64,000 bases of DNA, taken from assembly GCA_013365365.1 (NCBI GenBank), contig JABVXU010000001.1:620001-684000 (forward strand), read 5' to 3'. The position numbers and the translations under genes are program-made. The DNA comes from Cruorifilaria tuberocauda. Taxonomy: Eukaryota; Nematoda; Chromadorea; Rhabditida; Onchocercidae. Positions 1-13,296 of this stretch are shown in pieces (positions within the stretch are counted from its first letter, which is position 1; every line of letters begins with the position of its first letter). Below the pieces are notes generated by a model. The model was not told the DNA's origin, searched no databases, and saw only the letters and a list, made by a program, of their open reading frames with translations.

Positions 1-617
1 ACCTGATATCACTTCCAATAATAGCATTAACTTCAAACCTGAATTATTTGATGAAATTAATCTACTGATTTGCGAAATTTTTTTTCTACTTTATGAACTA
101 ATTTTCAGAATGAATCCATCATGTATTTAATTTACCAAAAAAAACTTGAATAATGGGAAATTCCTCATTTCTGCATTTAGACTATTGGAAATTCAAGCAG
201 CTAATGAATCCCAAAGTACCATTTCTGAAGTCTTCCTCGATGACTTCAATGCTGGTGCCAGCCTTTCTCAAATGACTGTTACACCATGCTGTGAATGTCT
301 GTAAATCAATAAATTACTAAAAAACATTACAATAAATTCTGAGATAATTTAAAATATTTTAAATGATGATAGAAATTATAAGGAACATTTGAATCGTATT
401 GGCGTTAAATGCATGTAATCACTAAAATTTGTCAAAAAATTCAAATTTAAATTTAAATGACAAATATCCGACACTTGACCTTTTTTTGTTGTTTTTCCCA
501 AGCTGGATCTAACAGTCCTTCGCGATCCCATTCCTCTTCCTGTTGTGTGTAATCATAGCCAGGTTGTTGTTGATAATTATAATTGTTTGAAGGTAGTTGT
601 TGATAATATTCTACCAT
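1..617 (-). CDS. atn-1: Alpha-actinin, N-terminal exons (gene continues off the left edge)
   Basis: Actin cross-linking protein of muscle dense bodies and Z-lines. Three exons are visible on the minus strand: 617-480 (start Met and a Tyr/Gln-rich leader), 298-220 and 38-1 (cut by the window edge). Joined, they read [20 protein letters not shown], then [18 protein letters not shown] and VIEEDFRNG, then [12 protein letters not shown], which is the start of the first calponin-homology domain of the actin-binding region and matches alpha-actinin almost residue for residue. Phases are 0 and 1 at the two junctions, with TTTACAG and TTCAG acceptors. I chose the Met at 617 because the reading frame upstream (Met at 674) has no family resemblance; 674 cannot be excluded. 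The leader before EEEWDRE is glutamine- and tyrosine-rich, as is usual in nematode alpha-actinins. The spectrin repeats and EF hands lie outside the window. Confidence 0.93.
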
Positions 618-674
618 TTTTGTCTCCAACATAAACTTCACTCTATTCCTTTTAATTATCCACAACAATTGCAT

Positions 675-3600
675 ATAGCATTTTTTTAACTAATAATTAA
701 TTAACGAACGAAACGGTATAAATTTATCCGGGATGGAACAGTAAGGGAGAGAAGAGAAGTGTTACCGTTACTGACTAAGAAATAAAAATAAAGCGGTCAA
801 TGAGTGGTCAATCTATGAGATAAGTGGAATGAGTGATGCAATTAAGTGACCTGTATTTAACTTGTCGAAGTGGAATTCATGTTTCATAGTTGTATTGGTC
901 TGTATTAATAACTATGGTAACATTGACAGTGATTGAGAGGAGAAGGTCAATTTAAATGTTAGATTAACATTTAAATGAAAAGGGCAATGAATCAAATCAA
1001 TTTCAACCTAATTAAATTCGATCCCAACCTATTATTTTATTCTTTCAAACAAGCTAGCATGTTACCTCAACTACTAGCAGAGATTTCAAACATTTTGAAA
1101 CTTTTTCTGGATATTACATGTATTTAAATCAATTAGAAAAAAACAAAGAATAGACAAAAATCATGAAACGAACAATAGTACTGATATGAATCTTAAGATG
1201 GCAATTTTGAAATGTGAATTCTAAAACGGCATCTATCATACAGCAGCATTTCATTATTGATCTAACATAGACTTGGCAACGAACATTTTGTAAAACATTT
1301 CTATATTTCCATTTCACTTCGTATTAGTTTTCTGCTACTTGTACACACTCTGATCAAACATTCAAATTTTCGATGTGTTCCTTAATTGGGTCAATCTAAT
1401 CTAAAGGATGACCGTTCGAGAGCATTCTCTCGTAATACCTGTCGGAGGTAGGGAATAAATAAAGCATTGTGTAAAATAATAATTAACACAATTACACGAC
1501 TTTATTGACCAATTGGGTCACTTATCGCTTCTTTCTAATTTTATCAATTTATTTTAATTGTAATTGCAAGTGGTTAACTGTTAAATTTAATGGAAAAGTC
1601 ATTTTGATAAAAGTTGGATTAAATCTATCTGCGCTTTTTTCAATCATTCTTCCGTTATTTTCACTTTTGCAACTATCTTTTCGTCCAAATCAATTTTTCT
1701 CTTTGGATTTTTATCTCTCTTCATTATGATTTTACTAATATTACTGACCGCTAATCCTCTAATGTTCAGTAATACGATGGAACTGTAACTGATAGTTACT
1801 ATCATTATCGTAATGTAAATAAAGAATAGAGGAGTAGGAAACCAATCCTTTACTGTACAAAACAGTCTCCTACTACTGTATGAAAGGAAACGATGGCGAA
1901 AACTTACGACTTTTGAGGAGCACAAAGAACAGAAATGTGTTTTCCCTAAATCAGTCAATTCAGAGAGCAGTGAAAGAAGTTAAAATGACTGGGTAAGGAG
2001 GGGAAATGGATGAGGAGGTTCATGACCACTAGTTAATGCGTATGAATTCCGAATTTGTTCAGCAACTTTCCATTTTATCCGTGAAACAATGAACGAATAT
2101 ACTCAAGCATGCGTTAACCCTAAATCCGATAATACAAATGAAGAAATGAGAATGTTCTAACAATGCTAAAGGGCAAAGTTCATCGGAAGGAGGATTTTTT
2201 GTATGGGCTCAATTCGTAGACATTTAGCAGTTATAAATAACACTGACTGTGTTCAGCTGAATAAAATTCATCGATCCTATGAAGCATAAATAAGCAAAGA
2301 AAGAAATAATAAACAAAAGTACATAAATATATACACACATACAGAGAGATCACGGAAAGAAAATGGAGAGGAATTGATGAGACGTGACGGAGAATGACAC
2401 GAACTGTAAGCAGAACTGTAAACAGGAATCAGTCAGAGAGTTAGTTAATGTTATACGCAAATGCAAACGAGTAAGTTGCAACTTGCTAGACAGATTTAAG
2501 TGATTCTGGGTTGCTTGAACATGAGCTCATAACTACTTAAAGAAAAACGTGGTGTGACCTTTCTTTCATTCCTTGTACATCACTTTATTGTACAGTTGCA
2601 CCGAAATTTCATAGCTGATACAAACTTGATGACCTTATGAATTAATGTAAGAATAGTGGACAGTACTGCGTAAATAATCAGCACAAAGATACGGATGAAA
2701 TTATTCAGGCAACAAAAACTGTAAAAGCGATGTAAACTGAATGTAAGAAGCAGAGAATGAAAACCAACAAGGTATACATGAAGGTACGAGAAGATATATC
2801 TTGTGATTAGGAAATAGAGCTAACAGATCGAGATTGGATGTGCTATCTGTCGAGATATACACAAAGACAGACATAGGCAAACAATATTTAGTATAACGAA
2901 TTGTACTAAGTTGGGATTTGAAAGGATGAAGGTAAGGATGGGAGTGAAAAGCTAAGAAAACAAAGAGAAGGAAGGAAGAAATTTGAAAAAAAAATTTGTT
3001 TGGAAGCAAAAAAACAGAGGTGGAAGGCATTAGAGAAGCAATTCGAAGGAAGAAATCTTGGAGAGTTTGTTGTGGAGAAGAACTTGAACTTCAAGTATGA
3101 AATAACTGGCAGTGCTACATTTCAACAGAGATTTGCGGAAGTTTTTCCCTTTTGCCAGGCGGAAATGAACAGTCAGCGATAGGAACAGCTGGAAGGAAAA
3201 GCATCGACTCTTTCACATTTTTCATCCTAAATTTCTTCGAAAAGCAAACAAAGTTGCTGATTGACAGAAATGAGCTGAAAGAAACTTTTCGTCATTTCAT
3301 GCAATCCTTAATTTCTCGAACTAACGGTCTTCGGAACTGAGGAGCGATGAATGTCGCCGCGACTGTCGCAACATTCCTTGTTTTTGTCTATACAGTACTT
3401 TTCGGTATCAATCATTCTAAAGAGCAGTTGATCTTAATTTCCAGAAGTACACTAATGTTTATTTGACATTTTCTTAGCTTAAATACTTTTAACGGAGACT
3501 TTGTATTTTCCATCATAAAATCCTACTAAATAAAATCAGAAATTATTGAAACTGGAAATTAAGCCAAGTATTGATTTTTGAAGTGATATATAATACTAGT

Positions 3601-5785
3601 GATTAAAAATGCAGGTATCTAAATGTGAAAAGTTTAACAAAAAGTAATTTCTTTTGTACAGCTGGAATTTCCATATGAATCAGAAAAGATTTTTGAAGCC
3701 TTGAAAATAATGAGCCAATAAAGCATTACCTCAAAATTTACAACATTGAAATTTGATGTGTCTTTTCAAAATTCCTGTAAGTTTGAGGATGACAAATAAG
3801 AAAGGATCTGATATTATACAATAGAAACAGAACTTTGCTAGAAAAATTTGAAAGTGAAAGATTTCGTTAGAGATAATTTTTTCTTTTCTTTGAAAATAGA
3901 AATATTTCAAATGAACGAATGTAATCTAAATTTAGGTGGAAAATGAAAAATAACGTATTCAACAATTTCATGCCATAAAAATTATATATATAAAGGTAGA
4001 GAGAGAGAGAGAGAGGGAGGGAGAGAGAGGAGAAAGAGAGACGGAAGCAACACAAAGAGATGGAATACATTTTAGACGAAAGAATAGTTGTTTAACAAAT
4101 AAATTCGCGACAAATTAAACTGCCGCCAGAAGACGACCGGTTTAATGAATTAGTTTAATCTCCTCTTATGTCTTCCATCCCAGCTTTTTGAGCTCAAGAA
4201 AAATAAATGAGTGCTGGTTGAAAAGAGATTTTTTGCCTTACTTTACTCTGTATTTCTTATAATCTAATAAAATATCAATTCTAATAAGATTAGGTCAAAC
4301 TGGAATTCTAGAAGGAAATTTCCTCAAAATAGAAAAGCATTGACTGTCACATTAGCATATCATCCCTGGCTATTTCATACAATAGCTGTTGCATCAAAAC
4401 TACAGTTTTATAATTGTTTATATTATTCTCCGTATCTGGTCATTGTATTCTAATATCCTGTTATCATCTTATATAACTATGAATAAGAGAAGTCCTTAAA
4501 GTTGCACCGTTTCCACTAAGAATTAAAATAAAGAAGAAAAAATGAAGAGAGAAAGATGACATTTATCATAAATATTGGTAGGATTGCAAAATTCATTCCT
4601 GAACAAATGAAATATGTGTGAAGTGATCGAAGGAGTGAAGCTGATGGACACGTTTCATCTTTAGATATTTTAAATAATGAATTTATGTAACGCTTCGAGA
4701 AAGCATTGATTAATTTCTAAATGTGGAAAAGACTTTCGCACACTCATTTTAATCATATAGACGATTTTGGAGGGAGTAGTAGAAATTTTAAATTGAAATT
4801 TTCATAAAACAAAAGAACTTCTAAGATCAAAGACCGATGAGAGTTATCAGTCCGATAACAATTCATGCCACTGAGATTTTGAATGTAGATTTCTGAATAA
4901 TTTATAAAAATGCTGCACAACTAGTATTTCGGGAATTCTCTGATTAACGGTAGATAGGAATTCTGCGATAGTAGTTTCTTCTAAATTTGAAAATTTCTAA
5001 CAGTATTTCTAGACTAAAATTGTTGGAATCGTTAGTTCAGTCAAAATGCTCTAAAACGTTATTTAAATTGTTATAATCGATTTGTACAGGTTGGAAATTT
5101 TTTAAGACTTATTTAGCCTTCTTTAAATATCAATCAATATTGTTATCAACAGATTGTTTTGCTTGTTTTAACATTATTCATTCTTTCAATCACTTTTTTT
5201 GAAGATAATCTTCTTGAGTAAAAGCACGATTGGTACCATTCTGAACTGCTAAAATTGGTGGTATCTGCTATAATGATAATCATCAAAAAGTTTATAATTC
5301 GGTCAATAAAAACTATTTCATAAATGTAACTGGGATTCACTAGACAGTGAATGATTAAACAATTTTTTTTCAGGATTTTTCGATTATTTTATTTTGATAA
5401 TGATTTTATGATAGCAAGAATTTGCGGTCGAACTCTTTCAGTCAAATATATTTGTGACATGGAAAACTTTGCTACATTAGAAAAGAACGAAAAGTAATAT
5501 TGAAAGTAAAGCTGAAAGATCGATGAGAAGCTATTTGCTTGTCAAAGAACATCGAACGTTTTTTTCATTTTTTCATCATTCCTATTGCTTGGAAAAGACT
5601 TAATTTCAAACTAACAATCCATCGTACAAACTAATCCCTTCTTTATATTGCCAGTTGAGAAAGATTACAAATTAATTAATCATTGAATACCCTGAATGTC
5701 TCGAATGTCAGTCCATCAAATTCATGAAGACAATCTGAAATGGTTGAAATTTTGAACTAGAAAATACTGCCGAAAAAATTCACAG
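675..5785. other. Long non-coding stretch upstream of alpha-actinin
   Basis: About 5 kb of AT-rich DNA with only scattered frames shorter than about 110 codons, none showing a recognisable domain. It should contain the alpha-actinin promoter near 650-1000. A GA-rich microsatellite lies at 3999-4040. Overlapping open frames at 3000-3340 on the plus strand have higher GC content but no convincing start, homology or exon partner, so I do not call them. Confidence 0.5.
3999..4040. repeat. GA-rich microsatellite
   Basis: A run of (GA)n with GGGA interruptions continues as GAGGAGAAAGAGAG. It is a simple-sequence tract in non-coding DNA. Confidence 0.9.
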
Positions 5786-6526
5786 GAAAGTAACGATTGG
5801 GAAGTAGAACAGTTTGGAAGAGCTTCCAACAGCGCCATCTGCTCATCTGGTGATTCCTAGAAGCAGCTGCACCAATATGAATGTTTGACTGATAGCATTT
5901 CACTCAGATGACTTTCAGTTATTCAGAACTCATAGCTTATATACTGTTTAACCGGGAAATTAATCCTGACTTCTTTGATTTGATTGATTTTTCTCTCCTA
6001 CTTCTCATCTTCACATAGTTATGCAAACGAAATTTTTTTAGAACCATAACTTTTAAGATTCTGTACTGTCCAGAATTACACTCTCTTGTAATTATTTATA
6101 CATAAAATTACTTTATCGTTCTATTTGTGAAATCTATGTTGTGGGAATCCTTTGTCTTAAATTTCCTCAGTCAAATGATTTCTCATCCTTTGTTTAATAT
6201 CAATTCATTATTCTAACGATTAATAGCATCGGCTTTATCTATCGCATATTCAAGCAATTCTTTGTTAACATTAATTTTTCTCTGTCTATTTGCTATGAGT
6301 GATACGAAGCGATTCTTTCTTTTCTGCCACTTTCATGTATCGAATGATCTTATGATTCTTTCTTGAACTGTTTCTACCTAATTTTATTATCCAAAAGAAC
6401 TAATTAACTTTTTTCTACAAAGAATGCTCGTCGAACACCGTCCAACTTGAATGTAACCTAACAGTACTGAAACGAAGTGGTCACCCATCCGAACCATCAC
6501 CTCAACAAAGTCCAAAACTGTTCTAG
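5786..6526 (+). CDS. Possible last two exons of an unrecognised gene
   Basis: Two coding-like islands stand out from AT-rich surroundings. The first (5786-5849) follows a TTCACAG acceptor and reads ESNDWEVEQFGRASNSAICSS; it ends at G|GTGATT. The second (6423-6526) follows a weaker TTTTTTCTACAAAG acceptor, continues in the matching phase (1) and ends with SGHPSEPSPQQSPKLF and a TAG stop. Both are clearly richer in G+C than the flanks. I do not recognise the protein, and no upstream exon or start was found. It could be the C-terminal tail of a larger plus-strand gene whose other exons I cannot see, or a coincidence. Confidence 0.22.
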
Positions 6527-9500
6527 ATCAGCGATAAAGAAAAAAAATCAAGTAATTGATCTATTCAACTATGTTTTCGATCATTAACAGAAAATAACCT
6601 TACATGAATAACCTCAAGAAGAATAACCTTACATGAAATGCTAAAACGTTCAATACATACTCGATTGAGCCAAACCAAAGCTCTTCCAAACAAAATAAAG
6701 AATGAAAATAAAAGTTGACAGAGTTTTATGAGTAAAAGTTTAAACTATTTAAGTCTGTACCACTTACCAAAGAATTTTTGTTCTGAAAGATATGGGATTT
6801 CGAAATTTAGAAAAACAAACGAAATGGAAATGAAAGCTAACTAGCAAAAGAAGTGGGAAAATTCTTTTTGTAAAGTACAATTTGTAGGTGGAACGATAAA
6901 TAAAAAATGAAACGGATAATAAGATTAGGTAAAAATTAAAACTAAACTTTTAAATTTCAAATTTTTGTGAAAGAAGAACAAACATATTGAATTGTGAACT
7001 TCACATTCTAAATGCCTTCTAACTTTTTTCATACGTGAAACTGCGTAGAATGTCTTGCGTAACCCGTTTTTTCCACCCATTCTGTATCAGTTAGTAGAAA
7101 AAATACGAATACTTAATTGAGTATTCGTATTTATAAAAGAAAAACATTTCTCATCATAAAATGTACCTACTGATGATTTTGATGAAATTTTCGAAAACAC
7201 AAACCTCATAGATTCTGTATGTCATTGATCAGTCAATATTAATCAATGTTCGTCGGGTACGCAAGGTCAACTGACACGATGTGCTTTGCAGTAAATTGTG
7301 CACAGTGTCTAGTACCACTCTATGAATAATTCATATACATACAGTTGGATTATATCGATGAGAACTGTCATTGTTAGAATAATATTACCTTTAATTAAAA
7401 AAATAAAATACTGTCCTAATATTTCGATCATAGTCAGATCTGAATGAATCTTCAAAGTAATTAGATTAGATTACTTAAGTTATTTTTGATAGTATAACCA
7501 TAAATAATTGATTAGATTTAAATTTTGTTCCTGGATTTCAGAATTTTTATAGCACTACCAAAATACAATGGAATTTTCGTAAAACTTTGCTAAACAATAA
7601 AATAAAATAAAATTGTATTCGACAGTGCTAGAAAAATATGGTGATTTTTGTTTAGCTATGCAATAGTTATTATATGTTCTCATACTCTTGGCAATTTAAA
7701 ATTCATTGGTTCAAATTGGGCAAAACTGGAAAATCCACATTACTGGTTACTTTAAGTTTTTAAAGTATGAGAACATGGTTTCTTAAACTCTATTTTTTAG
7801 AAGATGTGGACAGCATACAATGTTGGTCAGTAAAGTTCTCAAAAGTAGCATTCTTCAAACACTTTACACACGGACCAATGCGTGATGTACTTGTAATGAT
7901 GACGAAAATCACGTAATATTCATATTTAAAAGATAGTTTAAGCCATTCACAAACTTCTAATTTTTTTTCATTTCGTCCATTTACTACATATATATAATCA
8001 TTGCAATCAGCAATAGATCAATTGAGAAACAAAAATGGAATTGAAAAACTCAATAAAGAGTCAAATGGAAATAAGTTTGATAGAATTTAAATTTTTGCAA
8101 ATTCGAAGCGAAGGTGAAATAAAAAAGAAAGATGAAATAATTGGTTGTTGTAATTCGATAAATGCTGACAGGACGATTATGGGATTTTTTTTCTTTTGAA
8201 AGGAGTTGAGCAGTGAAAGAAATCAAATAGGATGGACGATGAAATATCGCGGAATATCGAGACAAGAATGAAACCATTTAAATATTTCATCTCCCAGCAT
8301 ACCTATTACTATGGAGTCGCGGGGATTACAAGAAACGGGCGGTGATTCATTCCATTCTATCTCAACTTATTTCATTGCTAAAAATTTTATCCTCACCGAA
8401 AATAGAGCGAGTTTCGATTTCCGCATTGTGTACTATGAATCTGAACTTATACTATAAAATTCTCAAATTCCAAAGTGGAAGATATGAATATGAGTGTCTT
8501 ATTGGGGAATAACAATGATTTCTATATGCAGTATTTGAATTGAAATCATCGATTTCAAAACTTAACAAATAAATTTGAAAATTATTATGGTATCAATTTT
8601 CAAACATTTATTTATCTCCACACTCAATCTATAACTAGTAATCAATTCTCCTATATCATAAACTTTCTTTTTTAGAAGTTATTATCTTGATATCATGAAG
8701 CCAGAAGTTCATTCTACGAACATTAATTTTATTTTTGAAAGCTTACAGAAGCTAATAAAAGAAAGTTTCTAATTGCTAGCTATTTAAGATTAGTGTTAAA
8801 TAACAAATTAATAACAAATTATTTTTCATAGACTTCTTAAATTAAATGAACTTAGCTGCCCTAACAAATCGCTGACAAATTTAATAATTTTCAGTAATGA
8901 TGCAATGAAAATAGAAAGATCTGATACGACTGATAGGTGGCTATAGCAATGATTGTGATAAAAACTAAAAAGCAACACTTTTCCTCAAAGATATCAAATA
9001 ACTTTAGATTGAATTGCTTCATAAATATCAACAAATTTCTCACTCTTCTGATAGCATTTTTCAAAGTTTATTTATACCAAAGCATATTGATTATGCCGAG
9101 TCACACGTCTCCGCTCCTTCCGGATAACGTTTTCACGTTCAATCGCTCATTCTCGATAGTACGAATGGATAGCATGTTCTATCAAAGTTTTCTGAATTCC
9201 CTTCGTATTTTTCATGTCATGAATGATTTGTTTTAATGATAGGTAATGCATTTTAAATTCATGCATGAATTAAACATTCTCTCTCTCTCTCTTTTTGTCT
9301 ATTTAAAGACTTTATTTTATTCCTAAAAAAATTTCTCTGAACAATTTCCGTGATTTCAAACATCTCAATAATCGTTTAAAGGTAATTATTAGTTTTAGCA
9401 GACATTTCCAATAATTTATTTCTGTGAGAAGAATCTGAATGTACCAAAAGAAACTGAATCATGTGGATAGTTGAAATGACTCATGGATTATTTATGATCT

Positions 9501-9659
9501 TATCATCGTCAAATATTAAAACAATTTAAATGTGATTTATAGCTATTAGTTCCATTAAATTAATATATTTGAGTACATATTATCTTAGAGCTAAAAGAAA
9601 ATATTGAAATAGTTGGATAATGTCTTAGATTATCAGAAATATCCAGAAATTATTGAATT
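6527..9659. other. Non-coding stretch, no gene seen
   Basis: AT-rich DNA without a recognisable gene. The longest open frame (8937-9236, plus) encodes a hydrophobic, low-complexity 99-residue product with no family resemblance and is probably chance. A short CT microsatellite lies at 9279-9292. The inverted repeat at 7101-7132 is the only clear structure. Confidence 0.5.
7101..7132. repeat. Perfect 13-bp inverted repeat with 6-nt loop
   Basis: Arms 7101-7113 (AAATACGAATACT) and 7120-7132 are exact reverse complements around the loop TAATTG. It could form a hairpin in DNA or RNA. No gene is nearby, so it does not act as a terminator of anything recognised here. Confidence 0.85.
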
Positions 9660-10202
9660 ATGGGAAGCAAAAAAAGAGATTCAAGCGTGGTATGACGGGC
9701 AATGCGTGAAGTGCAAGGATTAATGATAGGAGCATTATCATCAAGACCAAGGACATTTCGAAAGCTACTTTTGCTGCGATTTGCTTCATGCTGCCATCGC
9801 GTTTTAAATCCAGAGATAGAGGGAAAAAGAAAGAGAATGGAGGAGATAAGCATTTCAACCTACTAAGAACTGTATAAATTTCATTCTAAAATTATTTCTA
9901 GTTTATTTGCTGCACTGCATCGCTGCTTCCCTACCTTTAATAACCAATTTTATTAACAAGATTTCTGGAACCAATTTATAATTATATATAACCCAATACA
10001 AAATTCTCCCTAAACCATACAAACGAATGTTAAAATTGTAGGCATCAAAGAAAATATAACCACATTGCAAACATTCCATGCATAATTTTATTGACAATAA
10101 AATTTACTTCATTTCTAAGAAATTTCATTCCCACATGCCAATTTTAGCTAATAACACGTGCCAAACTTGAAGTTCCAAAGTTTCATCATAAAGTTTTACT
10201 TC

Positions 10203-11147
10203 GATGATAAGCGTGCTCAAGGAATAATTAAAGAATGTAACTTGAGAAATCGACTTAAGCATACTGTAACGAAGTGCCTTACCACTTATTTGCGCCCCAA
10301 TATGGTAAATCTCTAGACTGCTTTATTCCCTATTCGATTCTTTAATCTCAGCAGATCACACTTCGTTTCGCGCTGACTAATGCTAACCTATATGAAGCGA
10401 CTACCGCTTCTGCTGATAAAGGAAATTCAAAGGCAGATATACGGAGAGTGTTCAAATTTTTAACTGGTAGAGGTCATACGGAGAAATTGGAAGAAATGAA
10501 AATCATCAGAAAAGTCCTTTTTCAATTCTAAAAAAGGTATGTCAAAACTACAGAATTCAATTCATTTATTTAAATAATGCAGAGATCCACAAATCATCAA
10601 AGTTGTAGTATGCTGTTAAACAGCCAGAAAATTTTCCGACGTGTTATATCTAACTGACAACATTAAAGACACAATAAAAATTTAATAGATGAGAGCTCCA
10701 AAGTTGCTGAGATCAATGCCGAAAGACAAGCGAAACAATGCACCGAAGGACGTTTTGAACAAGAGACCCGTATGAAGATGTACACTCCGCTAACTGTATA
10801 ACTATAATGACCAATGATTTCAATCTGAAATATATAGCACAATTAATACAAAGCTAAATAGTCTTCAGAAGCCAAATTTTATAAAAGAAGATTCAAACAA
10901 TGAAATGCTAGCAGTATTTCTTGAAACTCCCAGAAGACAATTAGTGGGTTATCCCACAGGAAGATTCAGAAATCTGGAATTTACAAATAATAGAAAGAAA
11001 CTTCTCGAAAAGTTTCACTGCAAGCAAAGAAAATGCGCTCGAGGACTATCATTAAGCTACTATACATTAAGGTCATCAAAATTAATCTACAAACAACTTG
11101 AAGAAGCACGCCTCATTCAACTTATGCAAAAATCATCACCTGCATAG
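10203..11147 (+). CDS. Candidate unrecognised four-exon gene (5' end not found)
   Basis: Four islands richer in G+C than their surroundings form a phase-consistent chain: up to 10304 (open from at least 10203; includes ECNLRNRLKHTVTKCLTTYL), 10352-10466 (QITLRFALTNANLYEATT), 10689-10795 (DESSKVAEINAERQAKQC) and 10869-11147 (ends MQKSSPA, TAG). Introns of 47, 222 and 73 nt have GT donors and CTCAG, AATAG and CTTCAG acceptors. The joined part is about 200 codons, highly charged, with a basic last exon (LEKFHCKQRKCARG). I do not recognise it. A faint resemblance to a Set2-type SRI domain (a KCL..Y segment followed by FKFLT) is too weak to name it. A possible first exon beginning MGSKKRDSSV lies at 9660-9689 but is not tied in. 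Several splice sites are weak and the 47-nt intron is short, so this is a candidate only. Confidence 0.4.
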
Positions 11148-13296
11148 TATTTTGCAACATTAAAATTTTATGTGACATTTCCGGACTGGAAACAGAAACA
11201 AAATGAACAAAAAACAACTGTGATCAAAATTAACAAAAAATGCTCACCTCCAGATACAATTTAACGCGCTGAAATGCTTCATATAAACACAATTCTTGGT
11301 TTTTCAAAAACTTTTATTTATTAAAAGGAAATAGAAAAGTCAACAGACATAAGAACTGTTTTCATTACGATGACAATATCCAACGACATTTTTTAGGAGA
11401 AAAAGGGGTTTATATTTTAAAAAGAGCATAAATTTGAAAATGTTGCACTGTGTCCATCATCTGCTCATGACCACTGCGATACCACTAACAACATCACCGT
11501 CGCGAAAGCATAATGAAACCGATTGCCATCCGTAATATTTCAACATCATCCGCATTCATAACGCCTATATCGAAAATAATTCATTACGAAACCAGAAGTA
11601 TATAAGACAAAAAGATGAAGTGTCTTGCAATTTGTCAAAAAACCTTACGCAGTCAGAAAAACACGAATCAACAAGGCACAGCGGATCAAATTCATTATAA
11701 CTATATTTCGCATTCTGAAGGAAACTAAAACAGACAAAAGAGACTAATATCCTAACTAAAACATCATTTCTTCCTGACAAAATAATTTTATGTCAATTAA
11801 AAGAAATTCAAAAGAAAATATTCGCATAATGTTATATGTTATATGTATGGACATAGCAACTTAGGGAACAATCTTATTCCAACAGCAGTGATAACCTCTA
11901 CCGTCTCTGATAGAATTTTTTCGACTTTATACTTAACAAGAAATGATGTATTCAGAATACTAAACCACGTTTTTCTGCAAAAAGAACAGATTTCGGCATA
12001 GGAATCACTGCTAAACGATGTTTTAAAACTTTTCTTAAGCTTCACCGTAACTCAAAGCTCCTTTTTCACGCAAAATCCTCTTAATAAGAAGCAATGAAAT
12101 AAAGAAAACACTGAGATCCTTAGAAAAATTCAATAAGATTTTGAGTATTCAAAAAAGCATATGTAGAAAACAGGAGGAAGATAAGTTTCATTCAACATAT
12201 AACAATATTTCCTCAATTTCCTTACCCAGCAAGATCAGGAAAATAAAAATAATCTTTTCAAGAAGTGTGGCCATCAAATTATGAAAATTTGTTACTCATG
12301 TCATTGTAGAAACAAAGAATATAATCATTAGATTTAAGACAACTGAAAAGTGAAATGATAAGATGAAGATATGACTCTTAATTAGCACTAGCGTGTATAC
12401 AAAAGCCATAATGAAACAAAACCTAGACCTACCAAAGTGAAATCTTATACCACTTACACAGCTGTCATGCACATCAAAATTGAGTATAAATGGTAGAGTA
12501 ATGTTGGTAAAGACATCACAACAAAAATTTTCACAAAGAACGTATTAGATAAAATATATTGAGCATATTCAGACATTAAAACTACTTTGCAAACTAATTT
12601 GATCCCTTAAGGAAAAATTCTATAAAATAAATTTAAAATGATTCCTTAAATTTATAAATTGTGCCATTAAAAAATTTTATTACAATTTGAAGATTGAAGA
12701 TCCATCACTAAGCAATGAAATTCTTACAAGCCAAAAGGATTGCAAGCAGAGTCAAAACTTTATTTATGACAAAAATTTCAGTATGAATAAAAAAGCTAAA
12801 TCTGACATTAGAGAATCGATACTGTGAACGTCTCATGTTGCCTGGATGCAAAAAACTTTATATTTTTTCTTTAAAACTCAAAGGATTATGCACCATCACA
12901 ATGCAAGAAAATCCAGATTTTAGAGTCACAAAACAAATTAATTTTAAATGCCCTTCAAAAAGATTAAGCAATTATGAGCAGAGATTCCGTAGACATGACA
13001 GATTTCAGAAATTTCATAAAGATCATTCCACCTATTAAATCTTAAAAAATTACTCATCTGACGTGCAATTCAGAAAACACAACAGGAAAATCAAAAGGAA
13101 CATACCTGATAAAGTGCAAATCGACTCCAGGAGGACGCATAAAACATCTTGAGAGAGCAGTAATGCCATGATTGCAAAAAATGAATGAAATGAAAAATAC
13201 ATATCATAACATAAAGAGGCAAAAATTTCGTCATTTAGAAAAAAGGAAATATAATTTTTTTTATTTGCTGAACATGAGTATGATGACGCTCGATAA
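11148..13296. other. Non-coding stretch between candidate gene and CPSF6 3' end
   Basis: AT-rich DNA with no convincing gene. It should hold the 3' UTR of CPSF6 (minus strand): an AATAAA polyadenylation signal is at 13260-13265, about 30 nt past the stop. An open frame at 12835-13038 (plus) has no start context, partner exon or homology. Confidence 0.55.

Noticed and set aside
1644..1958. 104-codon minus-strand frame
   Set aside because: Low-complexity, lysine/isoleucine-rich product in AT-rich DNA; no domain.
3000..3340. Overlapping plus-strand frames of 60 and 62 codons
   Set aside because: Two frames overlap in one GC-richer patch; neither has a matching exon or recognisable motif.
8937..9236. 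99-codon plus-strand open frame
   Set aside because: AT-driven, hydrophobic composition, no start context, splice partner or family resemblance.
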